From Desulfurellaceae bacterium bin18 (GTDB lineage Bacteria > Desulfobacterota > Binatia > Bin18): DNA of 64,000 nt. Made by a program: the position numbers and the translations under genes. The notes beneath the pieces are model-generated. The model ran no database searches. It was not told the origin of the DNA and saw only the letters and a list, made by a program, of their open reading frames with translations. The stretch spans positions 1 through 64,000 of the forward strand of contig MPMI01000016.1 of the NCBI GenBank assembly GCA_002238415.1. Direction: 5' to 3'. Within the stretch, counting starts at the first letter, position 1. Every line of letters begins with the position of its first letter. Below, in pieces: positions 45,147 to 55,380 of this stretch.

Positions 45147-47072
45147 ATGGCAACGGCCAGTAAGATTGATGCCATCCCCCTGCCGCCCACGGAGGCAGCG
45201 TTCGACCCCATCACTTTCAGTGTGATCCGTAACCGCTTTGAAGCCATCGGTCAGGAAATGACCCTAGCGATGGAGCAGACGGCGTGGACCTCGGTCATTG
45301 CCCTGGCCCGCGACTACTCGTGCATGATCTACGACGCCCATGCCAGCGGACCGCGTCAGGTCACCATGGCCGATTGCCTGCCCATCCACTGCAACAGCAT
45401 TCGGACCCTGCTGATGGAAATCGTCTCTGTGTTTGGAGACGACATCCACGACGGCGATGTGTATATGTCGAACGATCCCTATCGGGGTAACACCCATATC
45501 CCGGACTTGGTGACGGCCCAGCCGGTCTTCGTGGACGGCAAGCAGGTGTTCTGGACCGTGGCGCGCGGCCATCAGCTCGATACCGGTGCTATCGAGGCGT
45601 CGAGCATCGTGCCCGCGGCCAAGACCATCTTCCAGGAGGGCATTGTCATTCCGCCTACCAAGCTGGTCGACCGCGGGGTCGAGCGCCACGATATTGTCGA
45701 ACTGTATCTCTCGAATGTGCGTTACCGGGACGCCCTGCACGGCGACCTGCGCGCCCAGCTCGGGGCCTGCGGCGTGGCCCGCAAGGGCCTGATCGAGCTA
45801 TGCGAGCAGTACGGCCGCGACGAGGTGGTGCGCTATAGCGACGGGCTCATGGACTACGCCGACCAGCGCGCCTCGGAGGAGTTCCGCGCGATTCCCGACG
45901 GCGTCTACGCAGGCGAGACCTGGACCGACACCGACGGCAACGGGGCGACCGATATTCCGATTCGGGCCACCATCACTAAGAAGGGTGCGGATATCCACGT
46001 CCATTACAGCGGTGGGCCACCGTCCACCGGCTCTTTCAACGCGACCTATGCGGTCATGATGGCGACCTCGACGATCCCCTTCCTGTACTATATCGACTCG
46101 GACATTCCGCATAACCACGGCGTGCTGCAACACATCAGCGCCGACGCCGACGATAACACCATCTGCCTGGCCAAGTGGCCGGCCGCGGTTGCAGGGGCAA
46201 CCCAGAATCCGGCCGACCCCATGCACGATGTGATCAATATCGCCATGGCCGAGGCCATTCCCGATCGTGTGCCCGCCGGCGGGGCGCATACCGCCCACGT
46301 CCCGAACTTCAACGGGGTTGATTCGAGAACCGGCAAGGAGTGGGGCTGCATGCTGTTCAACAGCGGCGGAGGCCAGGGCGCGGCAAAAGACGCCGATGGC
46401 TGGCCGGTCCTGTGCACCATTGCCGGCATGGGCGGGCTCACCTCAGCCTCGGTCGAGCAGTTGGAACTGCTGTATCCGCTCCGCGTTGAGCAGAACGAAA
46501 TCGAGACCGACGCCATGGGCAAGGGCCAATGGATCGGCGGCCCAGGGCTGCGCACGCGCTATCGGCCAATTGCTGGCGACATGGAGTGCGTGGGCTTTGG
46601 CGAGGGCTTGAAGAACCCGCCGCACGGGGTGAACGGCGGCACCATGAGCCCGGGCGGCGGTATTTATATCGAGCACGCAGACGGCCGACGTACGTTTACC
46701 TCCTCCGCGGGACAACTGCTGATTCGCGAAGGCGAAACCTGGAATGGCGTGTCCGCGGGCGGCGGTGGCTGGGGCAACCCGCTCGACCGCGACCCGGAAC
46801 AAGTGCGCCGCGACCTGCGGGACGAGTGGATCAGCGAAGACACGGCCCGTAACGTGTTCGGTATAGTCGTCAAGGACGATCTTGAGCGCAGCCTCGATGT
46901 TGCCGCAACCGAGCAGCTCCGAGCCGAGCTGCGCAAGCACGAGCGCCCGACGATTGAACCCACCACCCCGGCGGCCGGCACCTGGACGCAGCAGAACATG
47001 CGCCCCGGCGACCGCTATCTCGAAGCCCCGACCATCGCCCGGAACTTCAGCGCGACGCCGCAGGAGACGTAA
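45147..47072 (+). CDS. hyuB: Hydantoinase B/oxoprolinase-family subunit
   Basis: A 641-aa subunit of the ATP-dependent hydantoinase/oxoprolinase/acetone-carboxylase superfamily. The start is DPITFSVIRNRFEAIGQEM, with DGDVYMSNDPYRGNTHIPDL and the metal-binding HQLDTGAIEASSIVPAAKT later. AAAGGAG lies before the ATG. It is followed two bases later by hyuA, so the pair form one enzyme that hydrolyses hydantoins, 5-oxoproline or related ring amides, or carboxylates ketones, using ATP. Subunit order here is B then A. It starts a long co-directional block that ends at the sox genes. Confidence 0.9.
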   Translation: MATASKIDAIPLPPTEAAFDPITFSVIRNRFEAIGQEMTLAMEQTAWTSVIALARDYSCMIYDAHASGPRQVTMADCLPIHCNSIRTLLMEIVSVFGDDIHDGDVYMSNDPYRGNTHIPDLVTAQPVFVDGKQVFWTVARGHQLDTGAIEASSIVPAAKTIFQEGIVIPPTKLVDRGVERHDIVELYLSNVRYRDALHGDLRAQLGACGVARKGLIELCEQYGRDEVVRYSDGLMDYADQRASEEFRAIPDGVYAGETWTDTDGNGATDIPIRATITKKGADIHVHYSGGPPSTGSFNATYAVMMATSTIPFLYYIDSDIPHNHGVLQHISADADDNTICLAKWPAAVAGATQNPADPMHDVINIAMAEAIPDRVPAGGAHTAHVPNFNGVDSRTGKEWGCMLFNSGGGQGAAKDADGWPVLCTIAGMGGLTSASVEQLELLYPLRVEQNEIETDAMGKGQWIGGPGLRTRYRPIAGDMECVGFGEGLKNPPHGVNGGTMSPGGGIYIEHADGRRTFTSSAGQLLIREGETWNGVSAGGGGWGNPLDRDPEQVRRDLRDEWISEDTARNVFGIVVKDDLERSLDVAATEQLRAELRKHERPTIEPTTPAAGTWTQQNMRPGDRYLEAPTIARNFSATPQET

Positions 47073-47074
47073 AC

Positions 47075-49141
47075 ATGGGGCATCGAGTCGGCATCGATAT
47101 CGGCGGCACCTTCACCGATGTGGTCCTGCTGCGCGACGACGGCAGGTTCCACGTCTACAAGGAAGACTCGACTCCCGACCAGCCGCTGCTTGCGATTACG
47201 CGGGGTCTCGCCGGCATGGCCGAGGAAGCCGGGACCACGGTGGAAACGCTGCTGCGTGAGACGGAATTTCTGGTGCATGGTCAGACCATGGCGACCAATG
47301 CCCTGATACAGCGCAACGGTCCGGTCATCGGCCTGCTATGCACCCAGGGCTTTCGCGACATCATATATCTGGGCCGGGGCGGGAAGCCCGAACGGTTCAA
47401 CATCCACCTCCAGAAGCCCGAGGACTTTATTCCGCGCTATTTGCGTCTGGGCATTCCCGAGCGTATCGGCGCGGACGGTTCCGAGGTCTTGCCGCTCGAC
47501 GAAGAGGCCGTTCGCAACGCAGCCCGGCGCTTCGGCGCCCACAGTGTCAAAGCGGTAGCGGTTGCCTATCTGTGGTCCATCGTCGATTCGAACCACGAAA
47601 GGCGCACCGCCGAGATCGTGCGCGAGGAGCTGCCCGGCGTCGAGGTGCTGTGCTCCTGTGATGTCCTGCCCGAGATTCGGGAATGGGAGCGCACCTCGTC
47701 AACCGTGCTGTCCGCCTATATCGCACCCATTATCGGCGACTATCTGCGCGCCTTTGAAAAAGAGATGGCAGCCGGCGGCCTGCCCCATCCGCCGCAGATC
47801 ATGCAGGTCAACGGCGGCTGTGCGTCGGTTGAGGACCTTTTGGCGCGTCCCGTCAACGCGGTGGCCTCAGGCCCCGCGGCTGGCCCAGCCGCAGGGGCGC
47901 ACTACGCCTCGGATACCAAAGCCCCCGACCGGCTGATCATTATCGACATGGGCGGGACCAGCTTCGACGTCTGCATGCTGCGCGACAGCGAGCCGGTCAT
48001 GTCAACCGATATTCGGGTCGCGCATCAGCCCATCGGGGTGAACGGGGTCGAGGTGCTATCGATCGGCGCCGGCGGCGGCTCTATTGCCTGGCTCGACAGC
48101 GGCAAGGCGCTACGGGTCGGGCCGCAGAGCGCGGGTTCCCAGCCGGGACCGGCCTGTTACGGCCGGGGTGGCCGCGCGCCCGCAGTCACCGACGCCAACT
48201 TGGCCGTCGGGCGGATGTCGTCCGGTGCGTTTCTGGGTGGGCGGCGGTCCCTCAGCGAGCACCTGGCGCAGCGAGCCCTTGCCGAGCATATTGCTACGCC
48301 GCTAGGACTGTCCGTCCGCGAGGCTGCGGCCGGTATCCTGACCATTGTGAACTCGAATATGGCCTCGGCCATCCGGGCGGTCTCGATTGAGCGCGGTATC
48401 GATCCCCGCGACTATGTCATGGTCGCGGGCGGCGGGGCCGGCGGCCTGCACGCGGCCGAACTGGCTCGTATGCTTGAGATCGGCGAGGTGCTGATTCCGC
48501 GTTCCGCGGGTGGTCTGTGCGCCTTCGGTATGGCGGTCACCCCGGTACGGCACGACTATGTGCGCCTGCACCACTGCTATACGGATCGGCCGGACGCGGC
48601 CACGGGCATCGCTCAGGTATTTGACGAGTTGATCGCCGAGGGCGGCTCCCATCTTGAGGAGGAGGGCTTTCAGCCCGAAGAGATTCGGTTCGCCCGGCAC
48701 CTGGAGGGGCGCTATCCGGGCCAGGTGCATAACCTGACCGTACCGCTGCCCGACGGACCGATTGACGCCGATCTCTTACGTCGGCTCGAAGCCGACTTTC
48801 ATGACGAGCACGAGCGGCGATTTACCTATTCGATGCGCGACCAGCCCATCGAGTGCCTGCACTGGCGCATCGCCGCCACAGGCAACCGCCCCGCTCCTGA
48901 GGGACGGCTGGCTACACAGTCCGCGAACCGGCTACAACCGACCAGCCGACGCAGGGCCTATATGGCTGGGGTCAATGCCGAGGTGGAAACCGAAATTTAT
49001 CAAGGCGACGCGCTGGCAGCAGGTGACCAGCTCACCGGCCCGGCCATCGTTGAGTTCGCCACAACCACGGTGGTCGTCAACCCGGATGACCGGTTGACCG
49101 TCCAGGCCGACGGCAGTTCTCTGCTGACGATTGCCCTCTAA
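47075..49141 (+). CDS. hyuA: Hydantoinase A/oxoprolinase-family ATP-binding subunit
   Basis: A 688-aa subunit. It begins MGHRVGIDIGGTFTDVVLL, the phosphate-binding motif of the actin-like ATPase fold. Residues near 290 read DMGGTSFDVCMLR, the second phosphate loop, and VAGGGAGGLHAAELAR is close to the nucleotide. It activates the substrate carbonyl with ATP for the HyuB subunit. It begins two bases after hyuB stops and is followed by an SDR gene 14 bases later. The specific substrate cannot be inferred from sequence. Confidence 0.9.
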   Translation: MGHRVGIDIGGTFTDVVLLRDDGRFHVYKEDSTPDQPLLAITRGLAGMAEEAGTTVETLLRETEFLVHGQTMATNALIQRNGPVIGLLCTQGFRDIIYLGRGGKPERFNIHLQKPEDFIPRYLRLGIPERIGADGSEVLPLDEEAVRNAARRFGAHSVKAVAVAYLWSIVDSNHERRTAEIVREELPGVEVLCSCDVLPEIREWERTSSTVLSAYIAPIIGDYLRAFEKEMAAGGLPHPPQIMQVNGGCASVEDLLARPVNAVASGPAAGPAAGAHYASDTKAPDRLIIIDMGGTSFDVCMLRDSEPVMSTDIRVAHQPIGVNGVEVLSIGAGGGSIAWLDSGKALRVGPQSAGSQPGPACYGRGGRAPAVTDANLAVGRMSSGAFLGGRRSLSEHLAQRALAEHIATPLGLSVREAAAGILTIVNSNMASAIRAVSIERGIDPRDYVMVAGGGAGGLHAAELARMLEIGEVLIPRSAGGLCAFGMAVTPVRHDYVRLHHCYTDRPDAATGIAQVFDELIAEGGSHLEEEGFQPEEIRFARHLEGRYPGQVHNLTVPLPDGPIDADLLRRLEADFHDEHERRFTYSMRDQPIECLHWRIAATGNRPAPEGRLATQSANRLQPTSRRRAYMAGVNAEVETEIYQGDALAAGDQLTGPAIVEFATTTVVVNPDDRLTVQADGSSLLTIAL

Positions 49142-49155
49142 CAGAAGGAGATAGG

Positions 49156-49902
49156 ATGTCGGGTGTCATGATCGTGACAGGCGGAAGTCGCGGCATTGGA
49201 GCCGCCATTTCACGCCGAGCGGCGCGGGCCGGGTTTGACGTGTGCGTCAACTATGCGCGCGCCAAAAACCGGGCCGAAGAGGCGGTCCACGACGTGATAC
49301 AGGCCGGGCAACGGGCTATTGCCGTGCAAGCCGATGTAGGAACAGAAGAAGGCGTTATTGAGCTGTTTCGCCGGACCGATGCCGAACTCGGCCCGGTCAC
49401 TGCCCTGGTGAATAATGCCGCGATCGACTATGAGACCGCAGTCGTCGACGCCGAGTTGGAACGCGTCCGGGGCGTTTTTAATCTCAATATCTTTGGCGTG
49501 TTCGTGAGCGCCCGCGAGGCCATCAAACGCATGTCCACCAAACGCGGTGGCACCGGCGGCGTGATCGTCAACGTCGGCTCCATTTCCTCACGGTACGGCG
49601 GGCTACCGGGCGATGTGGTCTACGCCTCAAGCAAAGGCGCGCTTGATTCCTTTACCCTGGGTCTGTCCAGGGAAGTCGGGCCCGAGGGGATTCGGGTCTG
49701 TTGCGTGCGGCCTGGGATTACCCGGACGGAAATTTTTGAAGCGAGTATCGGTATTGAACGCGCCGAAGCCATTGCCAAGGCGCAGACGGTCTTGGGGCGT
49801 ATCTGCGAACCCGAAGAGGTGGCCAATCTGGTGGTGTGGATCTGCACGGATGAGGCCTCGTACGTCACCACGACGATCTACGATATTTCGGGTGGACGCT
49901 GA
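49156..49902 (+). CDS. Short-chain dehydrogenase/reductase
   Basis: A 248-aa NAD(P)-dependent oxidoreductase. TGGSRGIGAAISRRAARAG is the Rossmann motif; the catalytic Ser is in VGSISSRYGG and Tyr-x3-Lys is in VVYASSKGAL. It ends with YVTTTIYDISGGR, the classical tail. AGAAGGAG precedes the ATG. It lies between hyuA and the copper amine oxidase gene and is probably co-transcribed with both. The likely role is to oxidise or reduce an intermediate in the same pathway. Confidence 0.88.
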   Translation: MSGVMIVTGGSRGIGAAISRRAARAGFDVCVNYARAKNRAEEAVHDVIQAGQRAIAVQADVGTEEGVIELFRRTDAELGPVTALVNNAAIDYETAVVDAELERVRGVFNLNIFGVFVSAREAIKRMSTKRGGTGGVIVNVGSISSRYGGLPGDVVYASSKGALDSFTLGLSREVGPEGIRVCCVRPGITRTEIFEASIGIERAEAIAKAQTVLGRICEPEEVANLVVWICTDEASYVTTTIYDISGGR

Positions 49903-49933
49903 ACAGGCCACATTAATAAAAGGAGAAACCAGC

Positions 49934-51883
49934 ATGACCAGCGCCATACAGGACACACAGACAGACCACGCGCAGACCCTTCCAACGCATCCCCTGGAGC
50001 CGCTGAGCCGGGACGAGATTGAGCGCGGCGTGGCCATCCTCACCGGCTCGGGCGAACTGAGCGGCCAGCTCGCCTTCTCCAGTGTCAGTCTGGTAGAGCC
50101 GCCCAAAGATGAGGTCAAGACCTTTACCCCAGGCGCGCCGTTTACTCGGGCGCTGCGCTTTCTGGGGGTGGACGAATCTGCCAACGGGAGGCAGGCGGGC
50201 AGTTTTGACGCACGGGTCAATATCACGACGGGAGAGCTGCTTGGGGTGCAGCGCCTCAGCGGCGGACAGGCCCCATTTGGGGGGCGAGACTTGGCGCAAT
50301 CGATCAAGCTCACCAAAGCCGACCCCGCCTGGCAGGCCGCGGTGAGACGGCGCGGCGTCGAGGATATGGGCCGGGTGCAGATCGATATGTGGCCGGGCAG
50401 CGGCCCCCTGCCCGACGGCGTGGATGCAACCCATCGCCTGGCCCGGACAATTGCTTTTGTGCGTGAAGACAAGACCGACAACGGCTATGCCCGCCCGCTC
50501 CAAGGGCTGATTGCCCATGTGGACCTGACCGCAGGCCGGGTGGTCCATCTGGAAGACCACGGCGCGACCGTCCTGCCACCGGAGAGCGGACGCTACGAGG
50601 CTAGCCATCAGCCTTCACTGCGGACCGATTTGAAACCGATTGCCATTACCCAGCCCGAGGGGCCGAGTTTCCGCGTCGACGGGCACGCGGTGGAATGGCA
50701 GAAGTGGTCGTTCCGGGTCGGCATGCACCCCCAGCACGGCCTGGTTTTGCATACCTTGAGTTATGACGATGCCGGGGAGCGGCGGTCGATCCTGTATCGG
50801 GCGTCGCTGGCGGACATGGTGGTTCCCTATGGCGACCGCGACCCCATGCACACCTGGAAACACGTGCTGGATGCCAGCGAGGCGAGTGTGGGCAATCTGG
50901 CCAATTCGCTCAGCCTGGGCTGCGACTGTCTGGGCGAAATCCATTATTTTGATATGGACACCCTGCTGGCCGACGGGTCCGTCTATACGATTGAGAACGC
51001 CATATGCATGCATGAAGAAGATTACGGCGTGCTGTGGAAGCATCGCGACTTGCTGTCCGCGACCACGGAAGTCCGGCGCTCGCGGCGTTTAGTAGTCAGC
51101 TCGTTCTTTACGGTCGGGAATTATGAGTATGGCTTCTTCTGGTATTTATACCTGGACGGCACAATTCAGATGGAGGTCAAGCTGACCGGCATCGTCGGCG
51201 TCAGCGCGGTAGAAACCGGGGCCGAGCAGCCCGAATTCGCCCCGCTCATTGCGCCCAACCTGGCCTCCCCGATTCACCAGCATCTGTTCTGTTTCCGGCT
51301 CGACTTTGATGTGGACGGTGAGAATAACTCGGTCTACGAAGTCGATGTCGAACCCGTGCCGCACGGGCCGGACAATCCGCACGGGACCCAGTTCCGCGCC
51401 AAGACGACCCTCCTGGAGTCCGAAGATGTTGCTCGGCGAGATATTGCCCCGCAGGCCGGTCGGAGCTGGAAGATCGTCAACCCGCAGCGGACAAACCGGC
51501 TGGGGGTCCCGGTCGGCTATAAGCTGCTTGCCGGCGCAACGCCTACCCTGTTTGCCCAGGCGGACTCCTATGTGGGGCAACGGGCCGGGTTTGGCCAGCA
51601 TAATCTGTGGGTCACCGCGTTTGCGCCGGACGAACTCAGCGCGGCCGGCGACATCACGCTCCAGAGCCCCGGCGGTGAGGGTCTGCTGCGCTATTCACGC
51701 GACCGCAATATCGAGGACACCGACATCGTTGTCTGGCATACCTTTGGCCTTACGCATATTCCGCGGCCCGAGGACTGGCCGGTGATGCCGGTCGAGTATG
51801 CCGGCTTCAGCCTGATGCCGGTCGGCTTTTTTGAACGCAACCCCGCCCTGGACGTACCGCCCAGTCCGCATGCGTGCAAATAG
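49934..51883 (+). CDS. Copper-containing primary amine oxidase
   Basis: A 649-aa oxidase that converts primary amines to aldehydes with ammonia and hydrogen peroxide. The topaquinone motif NYEY lies at residues 396-399; Tyr 397 would be the modified residue. The copper ligands are HQH in IHQHLFCFRLD and a His in GQHNLWVTAF. The catalytic Asp is in KHVLDASEASVGN. There is no signal peptide, so it is cytoplasmic or exported by another route. AAAAGGAG precedes ATG 49934; the open frame before it is the shadow of the SDR gene. Together with the exported Mo enzyme downstream it forms an amine-to-acid route. Confidence 0.9.
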   Translation: MTSAIQDTQTDHAQTLPTHPLEPLSRDEIERGVAILTGSGELSGQLAFSSVSLVEPPKDEVKTFTPGAPFTRALRFLGVDESANGRQAGSFDARVNITTGELLGVQRLSGGQAPFGGRDLAQSIKLTKADPAWQAAVRRRGVEDMGRVQIDMWPGSGPLPDGVDATHRLARTIAFVREDKTDNGYARPLQGLIAHVDLTAGRVVHLEDHGATVLPPESGRYEASHQPSLRTDLKPIAITQPEGPSFRVDGHAVEWQKWSFRVGMHPQHGLVLHTLSYDDAGERRSILYRASLADMVVPYGDRDPMHTWKHVLDASEASVGNLANSLSLGCDCLGEIHYFDMDTLLADGSVYTIENAICMHEEDYGVLWKHRDLLSATTEVRRSRRLVVSSFFTVGNYEYGFFWYLYLDGTIQMEVKLTGIVGVSAVETGAEQPEFAPLIAPNLASPIHQHLFCFRLDFDVDGENNSVYEVDVEPVPHGPDNPHGTQFRAKTTLLESEDVARRDIAPQAGRSWKIVNPQRTNRLGVPVGYKLLAGATPTLFAQADSYVGQRAGFGQHNLWVTAFAPDELSAAGDITLQSPGGEGLLRYSRDRNIEDTDIVVWHTFGLTHIPRPEDWPVMPVEYAGFSLMPVGFFERNPALDVPPSPHACK

Positions 51884-51910
51884 AGAGCGTTGAGATGGGA
51901 AGGAGACAGC

Positions 51911-52384
51911 ATGATTTCACTGACCGTGAACGGAACGGAACACAGCGTTGATGTCGGCTCGGACATGCGGCTGCTGTGGGTGTTACGCGATATCCTGGGG
52001 CTGACCGGGACGAAGTTCGGCTGTGGCATGTCCTTGTGTGGAGCCTGCACCGTCCATCTGGATGGCGAACCGGTGCGCTCGTGCGTTATGCCGGTCTCCA
52101 TTGCCGCGGGCAAGAAAATTACGACCATAGAAGGGCTCTCTACAGATGGCGGCCATCCCTTACAGCAGGCGTGGATTGCCCATCAAGTGCCGCAGTGCGG
52201 ATATTGCCAGACCGGCATGATTATGTCGGCCGCGGCGCTGCTGAAGAAAAATCCCCAGCCAACCGACACCGACATCAACGAATCCGTAACGAATATTTGC
52301 CGGTGCGGGACGTATGTGCGTGTTCGGGCCGCCATTCATACTGCCGCTCAAAAATCCGGCTCGAACGACGGGATGAAGGGATAG
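51911..52384 (+). CDS. [2Fe-2S] subunit of an isoquinoline-1-oxidoreductase-like molybdenum enzyme
   Basis: A 157-aa iron-sulfur subunit. The first cluster is bound by [11 protein letters not shown] plus RSCVMP, the second by QCGYCQTGM and NICRCGTY. It differs from the CoxS-type gene at 5484 in lacking any FAD partner, which is the hallmark of the IorAB branch: electrons leave to a cytochrome. AAGGAG precedes ATG 51911. It is 10 bases before the large subunit gene. Confidence 0.86.
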   Translation: MISLTVNGTEHSVDVGSDMRLLWVLRDILGLTGTKFGCGMSLCGACTVHLDGEPVRSCVMPVSIAAGKKITTIEGLSTDGGHPLQQAWIAHQVPQCGYCQTGMIMSAAALLKKNPQPTDTDINESVTNICRCGTYVRVRAAIHTAAQKSGSNDGMKG

Positions 52385-52394
52385 GGGCGCACCG

Positions 52395-54578
52395 ATGAAA
52401 CAAATATCGAACATGTCCCGTCGTTCGTTCTTGTTACGCTCAGCTGCGGTTGGGGGCGGACTGTTACTGGAAGTGACGCTTCCGAAGTCTTCTGTGGCAG
52501 AGGCCGAGCAGGTGAGTGCTCAGGCTGAAACCAGTCCTGAGGTAACCGCCTGGGTCCTGATCCGGCCGGATGATACCATCATCATTCGAGTCGCGCGGGT
52601 AGAAATGGGCCAGGGTAATTTTACCGGCCTTCCCATGCTGGTCGCCGAAGAGTTGGCCTGTGACTGGAGCAAGGTGCAGGCCGAGTATGCGTCAACCAGC
52701 GAACATCTCAGACGCAACCGGATTTTTCGCACCATGCTGACCGGCGGCAGCCGGTCGATCCGTGACAGCCAGGAGTATTTACGCACGGCAGGGGCCGCGG
52801 CCCGCCTGATGCTGACCAGCGCGGCCGCGCGGCGCTGGGACGTACCGGTTGCGGAATGTGTGGCCGCGAACAGCATCATCACCCATACCCCAACCCAACG
52901 GCAGGTCAGCTTTGGAGCGGTGGCAGCAGAGGCGGCCACGCTCGACATCCCCGAAAATCCGCCGCTCAAAGACCCCGCGGACTGGACCATTTTGGGTCAA
53001 CCGGCCCAGCGGTTTGACATCCCGGATAAGGTCACGGGCAAGACCGCGTTTGCGATTGATACCCGGCTGCCCGGCATGGTCTATGCCGCGATTGCCCAGT
53101 GCCCGGTGTTCGGCGGCAGTCTGAAAAGCGTGGACGCTGAAAAAATTGCCGACATGCGCGGGGTGGTCAAGGTTGTTCCCCTGGAAGACGCGGTCGTCGT
53201 CGTTGCCAAAGAAAGCTGGTGGAACGCGCAGCAGGCACTCCGCGCGCTGCCGATTGAGTGGGATTTTGGGGAGCACGCCCAAGTGAGCAGCGACAGCATC
53301 CTGGAATTTCTGCGCGAGGGCATACAACTCGAAAAGGCGCCGGTCTCCCGTCAGGAGGGCGATATCGACAGCGCGTTTGCCAGTGCGGCCACAACAATTG
53401 AAGCCGACTATTATGCCCCCTATCTTGAACACGCCACCATGGAGCCGCAGAACTGTACGGCGCTGTATACGGAACAGCGGGTTGACGTCTGGGCGCCGGC
53501 CCAGAACAGCGAGGCCACCGCGGCCGTGACCGCTGAGACCGCGGACGTGCCGGTGAGTCGGGTCGAGGTCCATAAAGTCCATCTCGGGGGGGGCTTTGGG
53601 CGGCGCGGGCTGTATATTGAGTTTGTGCGCCAAGCCGTCAGGATTGCCAAGACTATGCCCGGCACCCCGGTGCAATTAATCTGGTCCAGAGAAGAGGATA
53701 TTCAGCACGGCCGCTATCGGCCGGTGGCCCTGGTCCGCATGAGAGCTGCGCTCAACGCCTCCGGGGAACCAACCGCCTGGTCTGTGCGGCAGGCCGAGCA
53801 GTCGATTTTCAGTGCAGTCCGCCCTCATCTGATTCGGGACGGGGTTGATATCGTCGGTGTTCGGACTTTTGCCGACGCGCCGTACGCCTTCCCGAACATG
53901 CATATGGAATACGCCATGCGCAACACCCACGTGCCGCCAGGACCGTGGCGGGCAGTAGCGCATACTCATAATCCGTTCTTTCGGGAGAGTTTCATTGATG
54001 AGTTAGCCCATGCGGCCGGGCAGGACCCGTACCAATTTCGCCGCACCCTCCTCCAGACCCCCCAGGCGTCGAAGGACCTGGCCATTCTGGACGCGGTCGC
54101 CGAGGCCGCCGAGTGGGACAGCCCGCTGCCGGAAGGCGTCCACCGCGGGATTGCCGTGCAGGATTCTTACGGAAGTTATACCGCAGCGGTAATTGAAGCG
54201 TCAGTTAATGGTGCAGGTGAGTTGACTATCCACCGCGTGGTTACTGGTATTGACTGTGGGTATGTGGCCAATCCCGACTCGGTCCGGGCTCAGCTCGAAG
54301 GCAGCGTCGTCTACGGCCTGACAGCCGCGCTGTACGGAGAGATCACCATTAAGGCGGGCCGGGTTGAACAGTCGAATTTTCATGACTACCAGATGATGCG
54401 GTTGGCCGAGATGCCCACGGTTGAGGTGATCCTCAAGCCGACTGGTGGTTTCTGGGGCGGCGCGGGCGAGCCCGGTATGGCCCCGCTTGCGCCGGCGCTG
54501 TGTAATGCCATCTTTGCGGCAACCGGTAAGCGTATTCGTTCGCTGCCGTTAAAGAACCATGATTTACGCCCGGCCTAA
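52395..54578 (+). CDS. Molybdopterin-binding subunit of an isoquinoline-1-oxidoreductase-like enzyme, Tat-exported
   Basis: A 727-aa large subunit. The N-terminus carries a twin-arginine signal (MSRRSFLLRSAAVGGG, residues 7-30), so the holoenzyme is periplasmic. GGGFGRRGLYIEFVRQAVR and GFWGGAGEPGMAPLAPALCN include the Mo-pterin contacts and the catalytic glutamate. This branch oxidises N-heterocycles or aldehydes and passes electrons to cytochrome c. Position after a copper amine oxidase suggests that it oxidises the aldehyde product. It overlaps the soxY start by about 20 bases. The cytochrome c of the sox genes could be its acceptor. Confidence 0.86.
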   Translation: MKQISNMSRRSFLLRSAAVGGGLLLEVTLPKSSVAEAEQVSAQAETSPEVTAWVLIRPDDTIIIRVARVEMGQGNFTGLPMLVAEELACDWSKVQAEYASTSEHLRRNRIFRTMLTGGSRSIRDSQEYLRTAGAAARLMLTSAAARRWDVPVAECVAANSIITHTPTQRQVSFGAVAAEAATLDIPENPPLKDPADWTILGQPAQRFDIPDKVTGKTAFAIDTRLPGMVYAAIAQCPVFGGSLKSVDAEKIADMRGVVKVVPLEDAVVVVAKESWWNAQQALRALPIEWDFGEHAQVSSDSILEFLREGIQLEKAPVSRQEGDIDSAFASAATTIEADYYAPYLEHATMEPQNCTALYTEQRVDVWAPAQNSEATAAVTAETADVPVSRVEVHKVHLGGGFGRRGLYIEFVRQAVRIAKTMPGTPVQLIWSREEDIQHGRYRPVALVRMRAALNASGEPTAWSVRQAEQSIFSAVRPHLIRDGVDIVGVRTFADAPYAFPNMHMEYAMRNTHVPPGPWRAVAHTHNPFFRESFIDELAHAAGQDPYQFRRTLLQTPQASKDLAILDAVAEAAEWDSPLPEGVHRGIAVQDSYGSYTAAVIEASVNGAGELTIHRVVTGIDCGYVANPDSVRAQLEGSVVYGLTAALYGEITIKAGRVEQSNFHDYQMMRLAEMPTVEVILKPTGGFWGGAGEPGMAPLAPALCNAIFAATGKRIRSLPLKNHDLRPA

Positions 54579-55041
54579 TCGCCTGTCACGGCGGCGCGCG
54601 CTTGTCGGTCTGCTTGGCTGCCTGGGCTGCCTGCTCGTGCCGCTCAGAAAGGCGCGTTCGGCAGACGCGCTTCCCGAGAAGCTCGCACCGCTCATTCGCC
54701 AGGCAACCGGAGGGGTCATGCCCCAGGTCGGCCGCGTCACGCTTACTCTGCCGGCCCTGGCCGAAAGCGGCCATTCCGTCCGGCTGCGGGTCCGAGTCGA
54801 GAGTCCGATGACGCCACAGGCCCATGTAAGACAGATTCATGTTTTTTCGGAAAAGAACCCCAGACCGGTTATTGCCCGCTTCTCGCTGGGACCGCGAGCC
54901 GGACGGGCCGAGGTGCACACCCGGATTCGACTGGCCGGTACCCAGCAGGTTGTTGCGGTTGCGGTCATGAACGACGGCACGGCCTGGATGGCAAGCGCGG
55001 AAGTCGTTGTCACGGCTGCGGCCTGTGTTGAGGGAAGCTGA
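54559..55041 (+). CDS. soxY: SoxY-like sulfur carrier protein with a divergent C-terminus
   Basis: A 160-aa exported protein with a twin-arginine signal (LSRRRALVGLLGC) and the SoxY core with VRLRVRVESPMTPQAHVRQI then HVFSEKNPRPVIARFSLGP. In canonical SoxY the sulfur-carrying cysteine sits in a C-terminal GGCGG. Here the end is VVVTAAACVEGS, so the cysteine is retained but the glycine arm is missing. It binds SoxZ, encoded 15 bases downstream. The gene overlaps the end of the Mo enzyme gene and lacks a clear ribosome binding site, so it is probably translationally coupled. Confidence 0.82.
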   Translation: MIYARPNRLSRRRALVGLLGCLGCLLVPLRKARSADALPEKLAPLIRQATGGVMPQVGRVTLTLPALAESGHSVRLRVRVESPMTPQAHVRQIHVFSEKNPRPVIARFSLGPRAGRAEVHTRIRLAGTQQVVAVAVMNDGTAWMASAEVVVTAAACVEGS

Positions 55042-55056
55042 CCGGACCCATGCGAT

Positions 55057-55380
55057 ATGGCCAAGGCGAGAATCAAAGTCCCCGAAGTTGTCAAACGCGG
55101 AGCGGTTTTCGAGGTGCGTTTGCTCATCCGTCATCCCATGGAAACGGGCTTCCGGTATAACAACGTGGGCCAGAAGATTCCCAAAAACATCGTGCATACC
55201 GTCCGATGTGTGTATAACGGGGCAGAGGTTTTCCACGCAGAGTTATTCCCTGGTATTGCCGCCAATCCGTATTTCTCGTTTTTTACCACAGCGGAAGCGT
55301 CGGGCGAGCTGGAGTGTGTGTGGACAGATGACACTGGGGTCACGATGTCCGAGCGCGTCGCGCTCACGGTCAGCGAATGA
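55057..55380 (+). CDS. soxZ: SoxZ sulfur-compound chelating protein
   Basis: A 107-aa immunoglobulin-like protein that forms a heterodimer with SoxY. It starts MAKARIKVPEVVKRGAVFEV, includes LIRHPMETGFR and ends ERVALTVSE. These match SoxZ throughout. It has no signal and is exported bound to SoxY. The length is normal. Its stop overlaps the cytochrome c start by four bases (ATGA), so it is coupled to that gene. No other soxZ is visible in the window. Confidence 0.88.
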   Translation: MAKARIKVPEVVKRGAVFEVRLLIRHPMETGFRYNNVGQKIPKNIVHTVRCVYNGAEVFHAELFPGIAANPYFSFFTTAEASGELECVWTDDTGVTMSERVALTVSE